A DNA stretch of 64,000 bases from Symbiodinium microadriaticum (lineage: Eukaryota; Sar; Dinophyceae; Suessiales; Symbiodiniaceae). Every line of letters starts with the position of its first letter. The stretch's first letter is position 1. Of this stretch, positions 12,301 through 23,500 are shown one piece after another. The stretch is from contig LSRX01000782.1 of NCBI GenBank assembly GCA_001939145.1, forward strand, positions 220,936 to 284,935. The letters run 5' to 3'. The translations under genes were made by a program, and so were the position numbers. The notes beneath the pieces are model-generated. The model worked only from the letters and a program-made list of their open reading frames with translations. It was not told the origin of the DNA and did no database searches.

Positions 12301-15300
12301 ACGGCGGAGACCGTGCACCGTCCACACCCCAATCACGCCCCAATTAAGGCCTGCGAAGCGAACAGTCGCGAGCAGTAACAGCATGAAGACATACTCTCAG
12401 GCTTGGCATGCATACCTAGCCAGCGGGCAGTACATACACACGTGAGTGCCAAAACCATAGAATGCTGCGCCCTGTTCTCGCTGCGAACTCGCGACACTCG
12501 AAACACCGAGCTTGCTGCTGACAATGTTAGCAACTTGGGACATGGGGAATGAAGGCCCCTTATAGAGCCCTCCGATCCGTCATCGAGATGTCCCTGACCA
12601 CCCATCCACCTAGCTAGTGTACTCCATAGAGAAGCTGCATGTTTTTCCGCCGTGCATGTCGAAGGCTGTAAATTGTCTGGCTCCAGGGGGCATGAGGCCA
12701 CAAAAACAAAGTACACCCTATCATGTAGGTGACGTAGCTGTCGGCGAGCGAAACGACTGAAAGGAGATAAGCGGCTCTTTGCTCACGCGTCTGAAGCCAG
12801 CGATGATTCAGTGCCTCCAGCTGCACTTAAAATAGAGGATTCAACTCTTTTTCCACCAGCTTTACGAGAAGACCGCGAGAAGGAACTGGTTCATGTTCCC
12901 AGCCAAATGTCAAATTCATCTCCAACGAGTATCAGACTGAAGCAATACCCCTCCGTGAGAGACACATGCTGTCATGCTGCTTGCACGTGACACCTTCCCC
13001 AATTTCAATAGCAGTCTGCCTTTGCAGCCGTCAAGCGGAACTCGGGATCGACAACCAAAAGCTTCTGAACAAAGTCCTGCCGGCAGTCGCAGGGCAAGCG
13101 ACATGGATAGTGAAGACTGTGCGAAAGACGTCAACAGGACTGCAATCTCCAGATGCGGTCGCGGCCTTTGCTTCTGCAGACACCTTGTTCCATATCGCCT
13201 GCCAGCCGCTTCGCAGAGGCGTTCCATGAGGCTACTTGTGCTCACGAGGTTGATATCTGCAGATGTGCCCCATCTAGCAGCTGCAGTTTGAAGGCATTTT
13301 TGCTTGCTGGTTTGCATGAATGCCGCCGAGTCCACCGTCTGGGCGGGCACATCTCAATGGGCAGAGACAAGCTTAGTTCAACCTACAACAACGCAAGGAA
13401 GTGGTCCGAGTATTGCTGCAAAGTCAGCTAGATGTCACCCTGTGCTATCTTCCTACTGCCATAGCCCAATTGATGACCCCCAGAGCAAAGAGAGCCCTGC
13501 TATGCGTCTGACAGGCAGACCTGCTTCTTCGAGAAGTGGCCGTCCTCCATGTGACAAGCTTGCATGCAAGCGCAAGCTGGGTAATACAGGCTGTCCTTGA
13601 TGTCCCGAATCTGCTTGGCTTCTGCTCCAGAGAAAGGCATGTAGCCTTCTGAGTGGGCAGTGCCGCGCACAGGACAGCTGGGGCTGGGACACAGACTTAA
13701 TTGGCACAAGGCCCTGAACTGAACATGGGCGACAGACCGAAAAGGAGGACGAAGGACACAACGCCGAGGCTCCAAAGGTCGCCTCGGGGCGGTGCCGAAA
13801 ATCTGATCTTGCCTCCATGACGTCCAACCTACACTCGTAAGCATGCTCACACTTCCGAGTGTGGACGTCATTGGAGGCTCACTAATGTCGGCATGGAATG
13901 GGGCAGGTGCCAAGGCAAGCAGTATACTGGGCTCTTTGCATTGCGATGTGTAGGACTTGTCCAGCACCTGCGAATATCTCCACCAATGTCTCACTTCATG
14001 TACGTACGTGGTATCGGACACCGCCTCAGGCGCAACGTATGCCAACGTCCCACAACTGACGGCCATAGTCGTGTTCGGCTGCCATATCTTGCCTAGATGG
14101 ATAGAGAACAAGAACCAAGCTTTTGCCACAAGCGCTGGTGGACATATATACCCCATGCTCAACAAGGGTGAAGCTGCACGCTTGCGTCCATGCGGCTGAA
14201 TCCGAAGTCAATCAGCTTCAAGTGATCCGAGTCCTTATCTGAAGCTGGTAAGAGATGGAAATTGTACGTGATAACCCACCCGTGCAGCAGCGCCTTTCGC
14301 GCTGGAATGCTTGGCGCAGAACTTTGGCCTCGTAGAGAAAATTCTCCAACTTTATGTCGCGATGTACCTCAGAGTCTCGTCTCAGTGCTGAGCCCAGCAA
14401 CGGGCTCAGGCAGAGCTTGCGGAACACCGGCGGAAGCTTGACACAAACATTGTGATTCCTCTGCTGCCGAGCAGCAATGTCATGGCTGTGAATGTAATTC
14501 ACCGCCAACAGCATCTCGCACCGGGAATGCTTCAGCACATTCCGGTCTCTACAGGATCTAGTTACGCGAGTGTCAGACAGAATGAAGCTATGACAGTTAT
14601 GATACCATGTGGTGTCTAGCTGGGCCTGGTACACAGCATTTGCCGCATCTTTTTCTGAGAAACGCTTACGTTCGACCACACCTGGGTACTTGGCAGATGC
14701 ATGAAGATGACGTCCCTTGTGTGCGGGTGCTGAATTGAGCTTGGTAGCGGTCAAAAAGCTCGCCGCCTTGCATGCACTCCTTAGCTTTCGAAACCTAGTT
14801 TGGCGCTCCTGGTCCCTGTGGCTTGGCTCTGTGCTGCTTCCAAGACTCCATGACTAAGAAAAGCTGCTCGTCGGACTCGTAAACGTCCACTAGAGAGGCC
14901 ACGTGCGGGTGGTCCATGGCAAGGAAGATTTCCTTAGTTCCACCGCTCACCAAAAAGAACTCCGGCAGGACTCAAAAACAAGCCTGCGATCTCTTCTGAC
15001 TAGGGACGGCTTCACTCTCCAGCTCCTTTCGTTTGTCCTTGCTAACGCCACGCAGTTTGAACGCCTTCACTGCAAACTTCTCCTCAGCAAACGCGCGTGA
15101 CTTTGGAGACTCGATCCGCGGGGGTAACGGTATTCCAAAGTTCCAGCCGGGGAACACCAGTGTGTATGCACTTTGCCAGCTTCACCTGTTTAGCTGGTCC
15201 GATGAGGCGCATTCGCCTTCTGGGAACAACTGTGTGAAATCTGGCCTCTCCGTTGTAGCCTGTGCCGAGGACCTTCATGGCGGCGAAATGCAAACAGAGT

Positions 15301-15952
15301 CGAATTCAGGCATGTGGCACCATTGACTCACAGACTGCCGTCCTGGACTAACAGGTACCCTCCAGCAGTCTTCACCCTCAGGCCTTGTCCAAGCTACCGT
15401 AATCGTCTTCAAATGTCTTCGGTGGTCGATGATACCGGCCAGTGATGTTTAGCCTATGAAGCCATGCGGGAGAAGCGTTTAAGCTCAGCGACATCTTGCT
15501 GGTGCCGGCCTGCCGCTTCGCTCTGCAGCCCTTGAGGTGACGAGCGACAAGCCTTCCGATGTATCGTCTTCCCTGCAGCAGGCATCACTCTTGAGGCATT
15601 CCAGATCTTCCTTCTCAGGTCAATGAAGCATGAAATCTTGACCCACTTCCTGCCCCGGGAGGAACTTCGGAAAGAGGCTCTCTGCTAAGTACCACGTCTG
15701 TCTGCCCTGATTCGGAAGGAAAAGCTCGCTCAAGAAACCTGCGCTAAGCCTAAGCACGCACATCTCCAACAAGTTTACGAACTCCTCAAAAGACTGATGC
15801 AGATCTTGTCGCCGTTCAGGCATCATGATGTATCTCTGTTGGGGGCCGGGGCCTGATCCCTCTCTCGCGTTTGCACTTGTGCCCCGCCTCTGCGCTTCCT
15901 TCTTCCTTTTGTCGATGATCTGAACTGCCGATTTGACATGAGCTTGGCCCAT
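9313..15952 (-). CDS. Calcium-dependent protein kinase (CDPK)
   Basis: Serine/threonine kinase with a C-terminal calmodulin-like EF-hand domain, spread over 20 or more exons. The likely start is the ATG at 15952 (MGQAHVK; Gly2 would allow N-myristoylation), but its link to the kinase exons is inferred. Kinase exons include KVLGTGYNGE (Gly loop, ending 15246), FAVKAF (catalytic Lys, from 15082), EIFLAMDHPHVASLVDVYES (14932-14849), ECMQGGELFDR (14779-14749), VVERKRFSEKDAANAVYQ (14681-14626), MLLAVNYIHSHDI (14514-14476), VHRDIKLENFLYE (14367-14329), KLIDFGFSR (about 14205), AYVAPEA, DLWSLGVVSFVLLFG, YMPFSGAEAKQIRDIK, FVQKLLVVDPEFRLTAAK and ALNHRWLQTR. The EF region follows: MIEDLCNFAK (11970-11920), FRRACLGVMAWSLSVEERSK (11845-11777), loop DKDRSGTITINE (11726-11660), DEVNYREFLAAM (10698-10663), FDTDNSGFIT (9931-9878), NLKEVLGETFEGNEVQTLLR (9643-9579), DEADLKHDGRISYE (9503-9461), and a terminal exon with EWIEYLRGGYG (9411-9313). 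The exons encoding the ligands before DEVNYREF were not found. Confidence 0.93.
11234..11375. repeat. (CT)n microsatellite cluster inside a CDPK intron
   Basis: Three CT-rich runs at about 11240-11270, 11290-11312 and 11350-11373 are separated by similar GGGACAAGGACAAAACACTC-like spacers. The cluster sits between the exon carrying the first EF-hand loop and the exon carrying the second. Confidence 0.9.
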
Positions 15953-16385
15953 TTCAGACTGGCCGCGCGATCGCGCGTGATAGCCAACAGCCAGCCCAGC
16001 AGCGATTTAAGACTAAACGGCACCGTTGAGGCTTTCTAGCAATAACTGTAAACGGCAAACAAAACTTTGTTCACAGGCAGCTACAAGCTGGAATGGGACG
16101 AATGAATTCAAGGTAAGTGGACAGGTAAGTTTGCCAAGCAGGCAAGTAAGTGACTGCACGATACTCGCCTCCGAGCCAGCCCCTCTTAACCCTCGTTCGA
16201 GCCCAGCGATTAAGGCAAACAACATTCAAAGAAGCGACCAGCAGCTGACAGCATGGTTAGGATGCCATCAGCTGCCACAATCTGTGGGTCATGCCCGGCT
16301 CTCCATGATGTCGTTCACCCCTGCAATAAGCCTGGCAGCGAAGCCAGTGCAAGAACCTATGAAATTTCCACTTACGACAGAACAG

Positions 16386-16449
16386 TACAGCAGAATACAG
16401 TTTCGAAACGTGTGTACTACAGCAGAATACAGTTTCGAAACGTGTGTAT
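16386..16449. repeat. 32-bp tandem duplication
   Basis: Two adjacent copies of a 32-bp unit beginning TACAGCAGAATACAG and containing TTTCGAAACGTGTGTA. They are essentially identical, which suggests a recent duplication. Confidence 0.9.
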
Positions 16450-17007
16450 GTCATCTTGCCACACCAATACTCTTTTTCCCCCGCTTCTCCCCGGCTGCCC
16501 CTCCTCAACTGCATGTGCTGGCGGTACTCGGCATCACTCGTTTGTCAACATCTGATGCTCTTCCATACCGGTAGGGCTGTCGACTGCGAAAGCGTCGATC
16601 GGCAATGCAGACGACCGGGCCTCCCGTTTCATGCGACACCTCGATCCGTGTCGCAGGTAGTACGGAGTGCTTCGTATCGCTGTTGAAAGGGGATGGCATG
16701 GGATGGCGCTGAAGCATCGCTTTGCTGCAAAATGCCGTGCGAGGTTCTTGACTCCACTTGACGCACAGTCTATGTGGTCTACGCACTGGCCTCTTTTGCT
16801 GCTGCGAGGCCTGCTTGACCTTGCTGAAGCCCTGGAAATCGACACCCCGTGGCTTCTTATGGGAGTCAGTCGAAACGCTCCCCTTTTAGAAAAAACAACA
16901 CGTGGTCAATGAGGAAACCCTTTTGTTTGGCTTTTGGCGCTCGGACGGTGTAGAGTCTCAGCGGCTTGGTGCTACGGAAAGAATTGAACATACCCTTTTT
17001 GCCCTGG

Positions 17008-17350
17008 TGTGGGTGTGAGTGGGGGTGGGNGTGGGAGGGTGGGCGAGGGAGGGGGTCTATGTATGTGTGTGTGTGTGTCCTATTTACAGCCAAACTGATA
17101 TGGATATGGGTTCACATGTGACAAACACACACACACACACATATACACACATATACATCCAGACAGACATACGCGCACACGCACACACACCCGTCCATCC
17201 ATCCATACATGCATCCATACATGCACACCCACATACACATGCACACACACACACACAGCCATGCGCTACACAGCACATCACGTTAGATCGCAGGATGTAG
17301 TTTGCATTCATGCATACATGAACACACAGATGCACATACACAGGCACAGA
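17008..17350. repeat. Compound GT/CA/CCAT microsatellite
   Basis: A GT-rich block with one undetermined base at 17030 is followed by CA-rich and CATA/CCAT-rich runs. Open frames across it on both strands are low-complexity artefacts. Confidence 0.92.
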
Positions 17351-17520
17351 CAATAATGCACTTGCAGACATCAGATAAGCGTTATGTGTCTTCATGTGTG
17401 GTTGTTCTGCTGGTTTCAGGTTGCGCCTTCTCGTCTTTGCACAGCCACAGGCAAACAACCCTCTTGCAGGGGGGGTTCAATAACAAGAAACGAAGTATGT
17501 GAAGCAGTCTGAGCTCGTGG

Positions 17521-20500
17521 CTGCTCCAGTTGATCCAATGAATCCCAGACTGACTTGAGGTACCCATCCTGGAAGGTGCATATTGCTGCAGGGTTGAACT
17601 TTCGACCGCTGGGTTGCGGGCAATATTCATGGACGTCCATGTTAGCGTCACCATTCCCGGCCTGCACCCCGTGCCGGGTTCGAGAGCAAACAGATGTCAG
17701 CATAGCAACAGTGTCAAGCCTGAGTTGGAACTCGAGATGGTCCAGATGCGGCTTCAGGAGGTTGGCAGTGATTGGCCTCGCCACACGGCCAACGGGTTCG
17801 GACCCGTTCTTGGCAGCTCTAGGTGCCCTGGTAAGCTCTCCACTTCACCAAGCCGGTCACCTTTCCAAGCCAAGATATACAGCTCTTCTAAATCCACAAA
17901 AACCTGTGGCTGCCACTCTCCTATACTCTCGCAAGAGGTGGTTGAGCTCGTTGTAGAAGGTCTTGAACCTGAAGCACCGGCAAAGGAGCTGCAGTGCAAG
18001 ATCTTCGTCTGGGGCAGCAGTTGACAGGGAAAGAAGCTTTGTAGGATGTCCCTACATTCAAACACATGGCAGGCATCCATGTCGCTCAAGCTTTTCCTCG
18101 CTTTCAAGTGGTGTGCGGGGCTGACACTTCCAACGAACACGGCAGCACAAAAAAAAAACTAACTACGCAGAGTGGGTCATCTAACCGACTGCCTGGTCAC
18201 AGAAACTTCGTGTGCGTGGGGTGACACGGATCAGAGTTATCACACAAGTGATGAAAATCGCACGGTGAAGCTCGAAACTGCGATGCAAGGAATGGCTGGC
18301 GATGCTCGAAAGCCTCGAGCTCACCATCATGACGCGGCTTGAGCACAACGTGGATGCGCGGCCAACCTGTCCTCAACGACCAGGCACACTTCCGCAGTTC
18401 CGCAGGCTTCCCTCGAAGCTCAGAGTCGCTCAAATAAAGCAAGCATCGGCCAATTCAGAAGAGCTCCGGACCGTCCCCACGTTGCCCGGGTAACAAGCAC
18501 AATCCTCGTCATGAATGCGGTCACTCCTGTTTGCTTGCAAGAATCGGTACCGTGCAACCAGCGCCTGCCGTACCTGGTTAGAGGCAGGCAGAGCCACGCG
18601 ATCTCTGCAAAGTGCATGTGCTTCTCGTTCCTCTGCGACTTCATCTCCAAGTCTCGCCTGGCCGCCTGGCCGGTGCCTTCCTGGCCCGGACTCGACAGAT
18701 GCCGATTTCCCACGCCTCAGAAATCCTGCATGCAAGTTGGAATCGCTTAGGAAAGGTTTCCGAATCCGAAAGTCTGGGATGGTCTGGCTAGCCCTTGCGC
18801 AGTTGTCACACTTTCGCACCTCAGAGTGCTGCAAAAACTACTTTCTTCTGGCCATCAGGTCTTCATTGTCGGCACAACGTGCACACGGCACGCTCGGGCT
18901 GTCTGAGTTGTGATGTGTCCTAAAGACTGAATCCGAAAGACTTCCAGGCTGCTCACAACATGGTCTACACAGTGGCAGCAATGCGGTCGCAGGAAGCGCA
19001 TTTCTGTGGGCTGTTGTTTTGCTACTCGCTCTCGCTATACCTGTTCTACACGCCATAGCCTCAAGGCTCACCTTGACAAGACAACGGCGACAATGGATGA
19101 AACTCGAATCGTCGCGTCTGTTAAGCGCCCACGGCATCCAGTCTTGCACCTCAGCTGTACGGCCTAAAGCAGCTGTAGACTACATCACCAAGGCCCCAAG
19201 CAGGCAACTGAAGCCAAGACGCGCTTTGACCTGTAAAACTCGTTCTCTGCTTGTGACCAATCATCCCATGTGGAGACTCCAGCACCTCTCCTCGGCACTG
19301 CATTCAACAACATTAAGCCATCATTAAGCATAGTGCCGCCCCGTGTTTGGTCTGTTGCAATGGACAGCGAAGACGAAAGAAGGCACAAGATGGCGCAAGT
19401 TCAAGGCTGAGTCTCCTCGCAGGCGTTTGCCAGGCGAACTGGGCCCAATCGCCACGGGCGGTGTGTGCGCTCTGCACTGCAGGGACTTGCAGCGCTGGTG
19501 GGCGGTTCGGCTCTGGCCCGCCACGCGGTGGCTGCCAAGGGGCCTGGGAATGAATGGAATGAACTCCGGCAACGTAGACTAGACAGACCTAGACACCTGC
19601 ACCTTGCATGTTGGCCTAGCCACACCGTCCTCACAGGTTGCAGGCGCTGGTTCGCTTGTCAGGGCCTGCCGAAGCATTCACCAAAACGAGCACCGAGTCC
19701 ACACAGATTTGTGCCACGGGCGGCTTGACGCAGCCTGTCGAACATAGTGATGCAGAGCTTTGTCTCGCAGAAGCATTGCCACATCCGCCTGTTTTCCAAC
19801 TTTGGACGGCGATGCTACGACCATTCCAAGCTTCACCCCCGGAGCCTGCCCAGACTTGCGGCCCTCGTTCAGCAAACCTGGAGATTGCCGTTGTTTGCCA
19901 CTTCGTTGGCAATCTAGCTTGCAAATCAATCCAAACTGTGCCCAAATCTGCACAGCTGATCTGGGATGCCGACGCTGCACTATCCGCTTCATTTCGCCAC
20001 GGCCTCCGGAAGTCAAGGGAGGCTAGCAAAGCTTTTCAAATGTTGGAGGCTCTTCTACCCATTCTACCCACCTGCCCATGGGCAAGGCCCCGCTCACAGT
20101 GCTAGCCACCAACGCAATGGAAACTGAGGCCGGGCACGATGCGAGATGATGGACTGGTCAAACCATTCCCTTGGGCTGATGCTAATGGTAATGAACACAT
20201 GAACCCACAAACCATTGCGGTGGAGCCGGGGGTAGAGCTGCCAATGTCGCACCGCAGGGAGCTCGTCCGAAAGAGAGATGTTCAAGTGAAGTCCCAAGGC
20301 GATGCGCACTATCCGGAGTTACAAAGCCAGCAACAACTGACACCGGTAGAGGAAGGAGCGTGCCCACCCGTCGAGACCTCTGGACCTAGCGACGCAGTTA
20401 GATGGCTTCGTAGACGAGTGCTGACGAGCGTCTGATGCGACTCCAGCCCCAGCATTGCAAACCTTGCGAAGATTCCCATGACGTTAACTCTTCATGTCCA

Positions 20501-23500
20501 CTGGCATACAACCTCTGCTATGTCGCTGACTGGTCAGGTGCACGCAGGAGATATAGCAGAAACTCAAGAACATATAGGCCGCCTCAGATCCGACACATGT
20601 CGAGCAAGGCATTCACACCGGACTCCTGTTGCTGCATAAAACTTACCATGCGCAGTAAAGCAACAGCAGCACGATTGATGTTAACCCTGGCGGGGCCGAG
20701 TGGGTTTCTTGCTAACAAGGCGCAATCGTAGACGTTCCTGAGACAGGAAACAGATGCGGATGCGGACAGTACTTTCCCGCAGCAGATGTAGTGGCGGAAA
20801 GCCTCTCCAATGCCTTTAGCTGCCTTCCTGGTCCTTCCCCTTACTCCCGATCCAAATCGCCCTTCAGTCTTTGCTGGCCCGGTGCTGTTGCTTTGGAACG
20901 TCTGCATCCAGGGCCCTCATCTTCTCTAGGCCCGTAACAGCCTCGGAGGTGTTCGGGAGCGGGTGTGGAAACAGAAACGACTTGGGTGATCTCTGAGTCT
21001 TGTGCAGCCTTCCATGCCTTGACGGCTGCTTGTCCCACAAAGTTGCCGTTGGCCGGCAGTTTGAAGCCCTGGGTCCGAGCTTGGGAACAAACGCCTCGAA
21101 GGAGGTAACATGAGGTAACGTTAAAGTTGCCAAAGCCCTTTGTCGAGCTGCAGCACCGCCCAGCGGATTGTTGAACAGCTCTCTTCGCAGATAGCCCTTT
21201 GGCAGCAAAAGGCTCTTGGCATTCCATGTTTCACACGGGAATGTGCTCTACCAAGCTCGCGCATACAAGTACCGCAAGCACCCGTGCCTTCAGCAGCTTG
21301 ATCTGTTCATCTTTCGGCACCTTGCATTCAACTTATGGTGTCCAGCATGGCAGGAGTTCAGCGTGACAAGAACAGGTCATGCACAGACACACGAGCTGAT
21401 GGACAACATTCGTTGGGCGCCGTCAACCCAGCAGTCGTCCATGGGAAGACGGCATTTAGTATCCGAGCCCCGGCTGTTCCTTTCTCAGTTCACGCCCAGC
21501 CCAGGTCCACAATTTTGAGTTCCGAGACGACACTTTCAGGCCCTGGGCCTGCCTGGCTTCCCGTCTGCATTCGGCGACATTTTTCGAGAGGTGTTGACGG
21601 AGACTGAGAAATTACCGAGTGCCCCCGGCTCCCACACGAACATCTGCATGCAGGCGGCAGCCAACGGAAAGGGGCACGCCACGGTGTTATACATCCTCCC
21701 ACGGTGCTGCCGAGGCACTGGTTCCCAGGCTGAGTCCAGGCAAACGATGCGTGGTGCATCCTGAGTGGGGGGGGTGTCTGAGAAGTGGAACTGCAGGGAT
21801 GTAATCAGCCTCCAGATTCCGTAAAAGCCCTGGACACGCAGCCTGTCTACTCTGTGCCATTATTCTGAGCCGCTGGGTGTTCATCACTGGAGTCGGCCAG
21901 CTCGATTGCACGGTGTGGATGGCATACGAAGAAACTCAGTTCAACAAGAAACCAAAGCGAGAGAATTCTCCACGTGAAAGACCATTCCATCGGACACCGG
22001 CTTCTAAACTGCCAGGCTGCACACACCAGTGGAGGTTCCCCTGGCAGGAGCAGTGCAATGTCATGACTTGGGAAGAAGCCTTTAATCGCATGCTCTTTCT
22101 ACCATCTGCAATGCATGGTCAATGTGAGCGTACGCCGTACGCACGTGTGTCAGCTACATCGGTTGTCTCTGCACGATTTACATTGTAATTCTACCCAGAC
22201 TGCGCTCCTCACTTGTAGCTGCACTTAGGCCCAGTTTTCTGCCTTTGAAGTAGCTTCAATTGAGGAACTGAGAGGCGAAATATGCAATATGCACAGAAGT
22301 CAATAACATCTTGTAACATGTGCTGCCTCACATTATGCTTTCACATCAGTTCAACAATACTGAAACTTGCCTCCCTCTTATCTTCCTTGTTTCGGCTTCC
22401 TTCCCCCCTTCCTGCCGGTGAAAATCCGACCAACGGTACGCACGGCGGGGGAACATAAAGCAGGACAAGATACCAGAGCTCTCGAACCAAGCCGCACCAG
22501 ATTGCACATGTCGGTTCATAGAGATATGTAGAGATGTACGGCGGAGAAGAGAATCTATCCCAGCAACCTCATTGACCGGGTAGATCAGGACTCGCTGTGC
22601 GGCGACGCCCCCGGAAACGCTCCTGGAAGCTATAGGGGCTCTGCGTGGCTCTGCGCTGCTCTCGCACCCTCGGCCTGGTCCAGGTTTTCACATTTTCCCA
22701 TCCTTTCTCACCACCTGCAGTCGATGCCGCTTCAAACGTCTCATGTTTCAATGTGCCGCCAGGTGGCTGGATGCGCCACAGGCAGTGAGGCGGGTGAAGA
22801 ACTGCGTCTTTGCGACCTCGGGAAGACACTTCTCTCGCATAGTAGCACTAACTACAGCAGAAGCCAAGCTGCACAGCGAGCGAACAGCCTCTAAGTTTTG
22901 CAGAGAGTCATACAGCTCCTCTTGCAGCTTGGCTGGTGCGGCCACATCGATGGCCAGGCGCCTGATGGGTTTTGACAAAAAATCAAGAGCCGGCCATGGT
23001 TTTAAGTTACAAGGGTCTCGTCAACCGGGCAGCATGAAAAAATCCATGATGGTGTCGTTGAGCCACTGCTCGTCCTCAGACGGCTTTGCACATGCGACAC
23101 TCGTCTTACTTGACCAGAGTTTTCACGAGCCTCCAAGAGGTCAAGATCTCTCTCCTTGGCGTCAAAAAAATAATGCATTTTCTACTGGTCAAGAGACTTC
23201 GCAACTTCAAACAAGGCGCTTCCAGGACAGTGCCCTGGTAGCGGAGGGCAAAAGGCCTCAGAGGCGCAAGCTGTTGGATGAGGGTTCTCCTCTTTGACAG
23301 AGAGCTTCAGCTGTCGACTCGACAGCCGGTCGAGGCATCAGTCCCAGCGAGCGGGGCCCATACCTGAATGCCGCTCTGAGAACAAGCTCTGATCGTCTCT
23401 ACTGTACTTCTGCAGAAACATCCCAGATCAGCTTCGCCGCAGGGTCAGATGCCGTAGCCAGCTCATCAGTGTTGCCAACACAGGTCTCAGCTCCTCTCGG

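Larger units (their letters stand above)
15953..17520. other. Spacer between CDPK start and last visible dynein exon
   Basis: No exon could be assigned. An open minus-strand stretch near 16840-16660 (DFQGFSKVKQASQQQKRP) could be coding but matches nothing I recognise. The spacer contains a 32-bp tandem duplication and the CA/GT microsatellite described separately. The next dynein linker exons should lie downstream of 17521 and were not found here. Confidence 0.4.

Noticed and set aside
19638-20105. Plus-strand open frame of 155 codons
   Set aside because: The minus strand is open here too, and neither product matches a known family. Kept only as an unassigned stretch.
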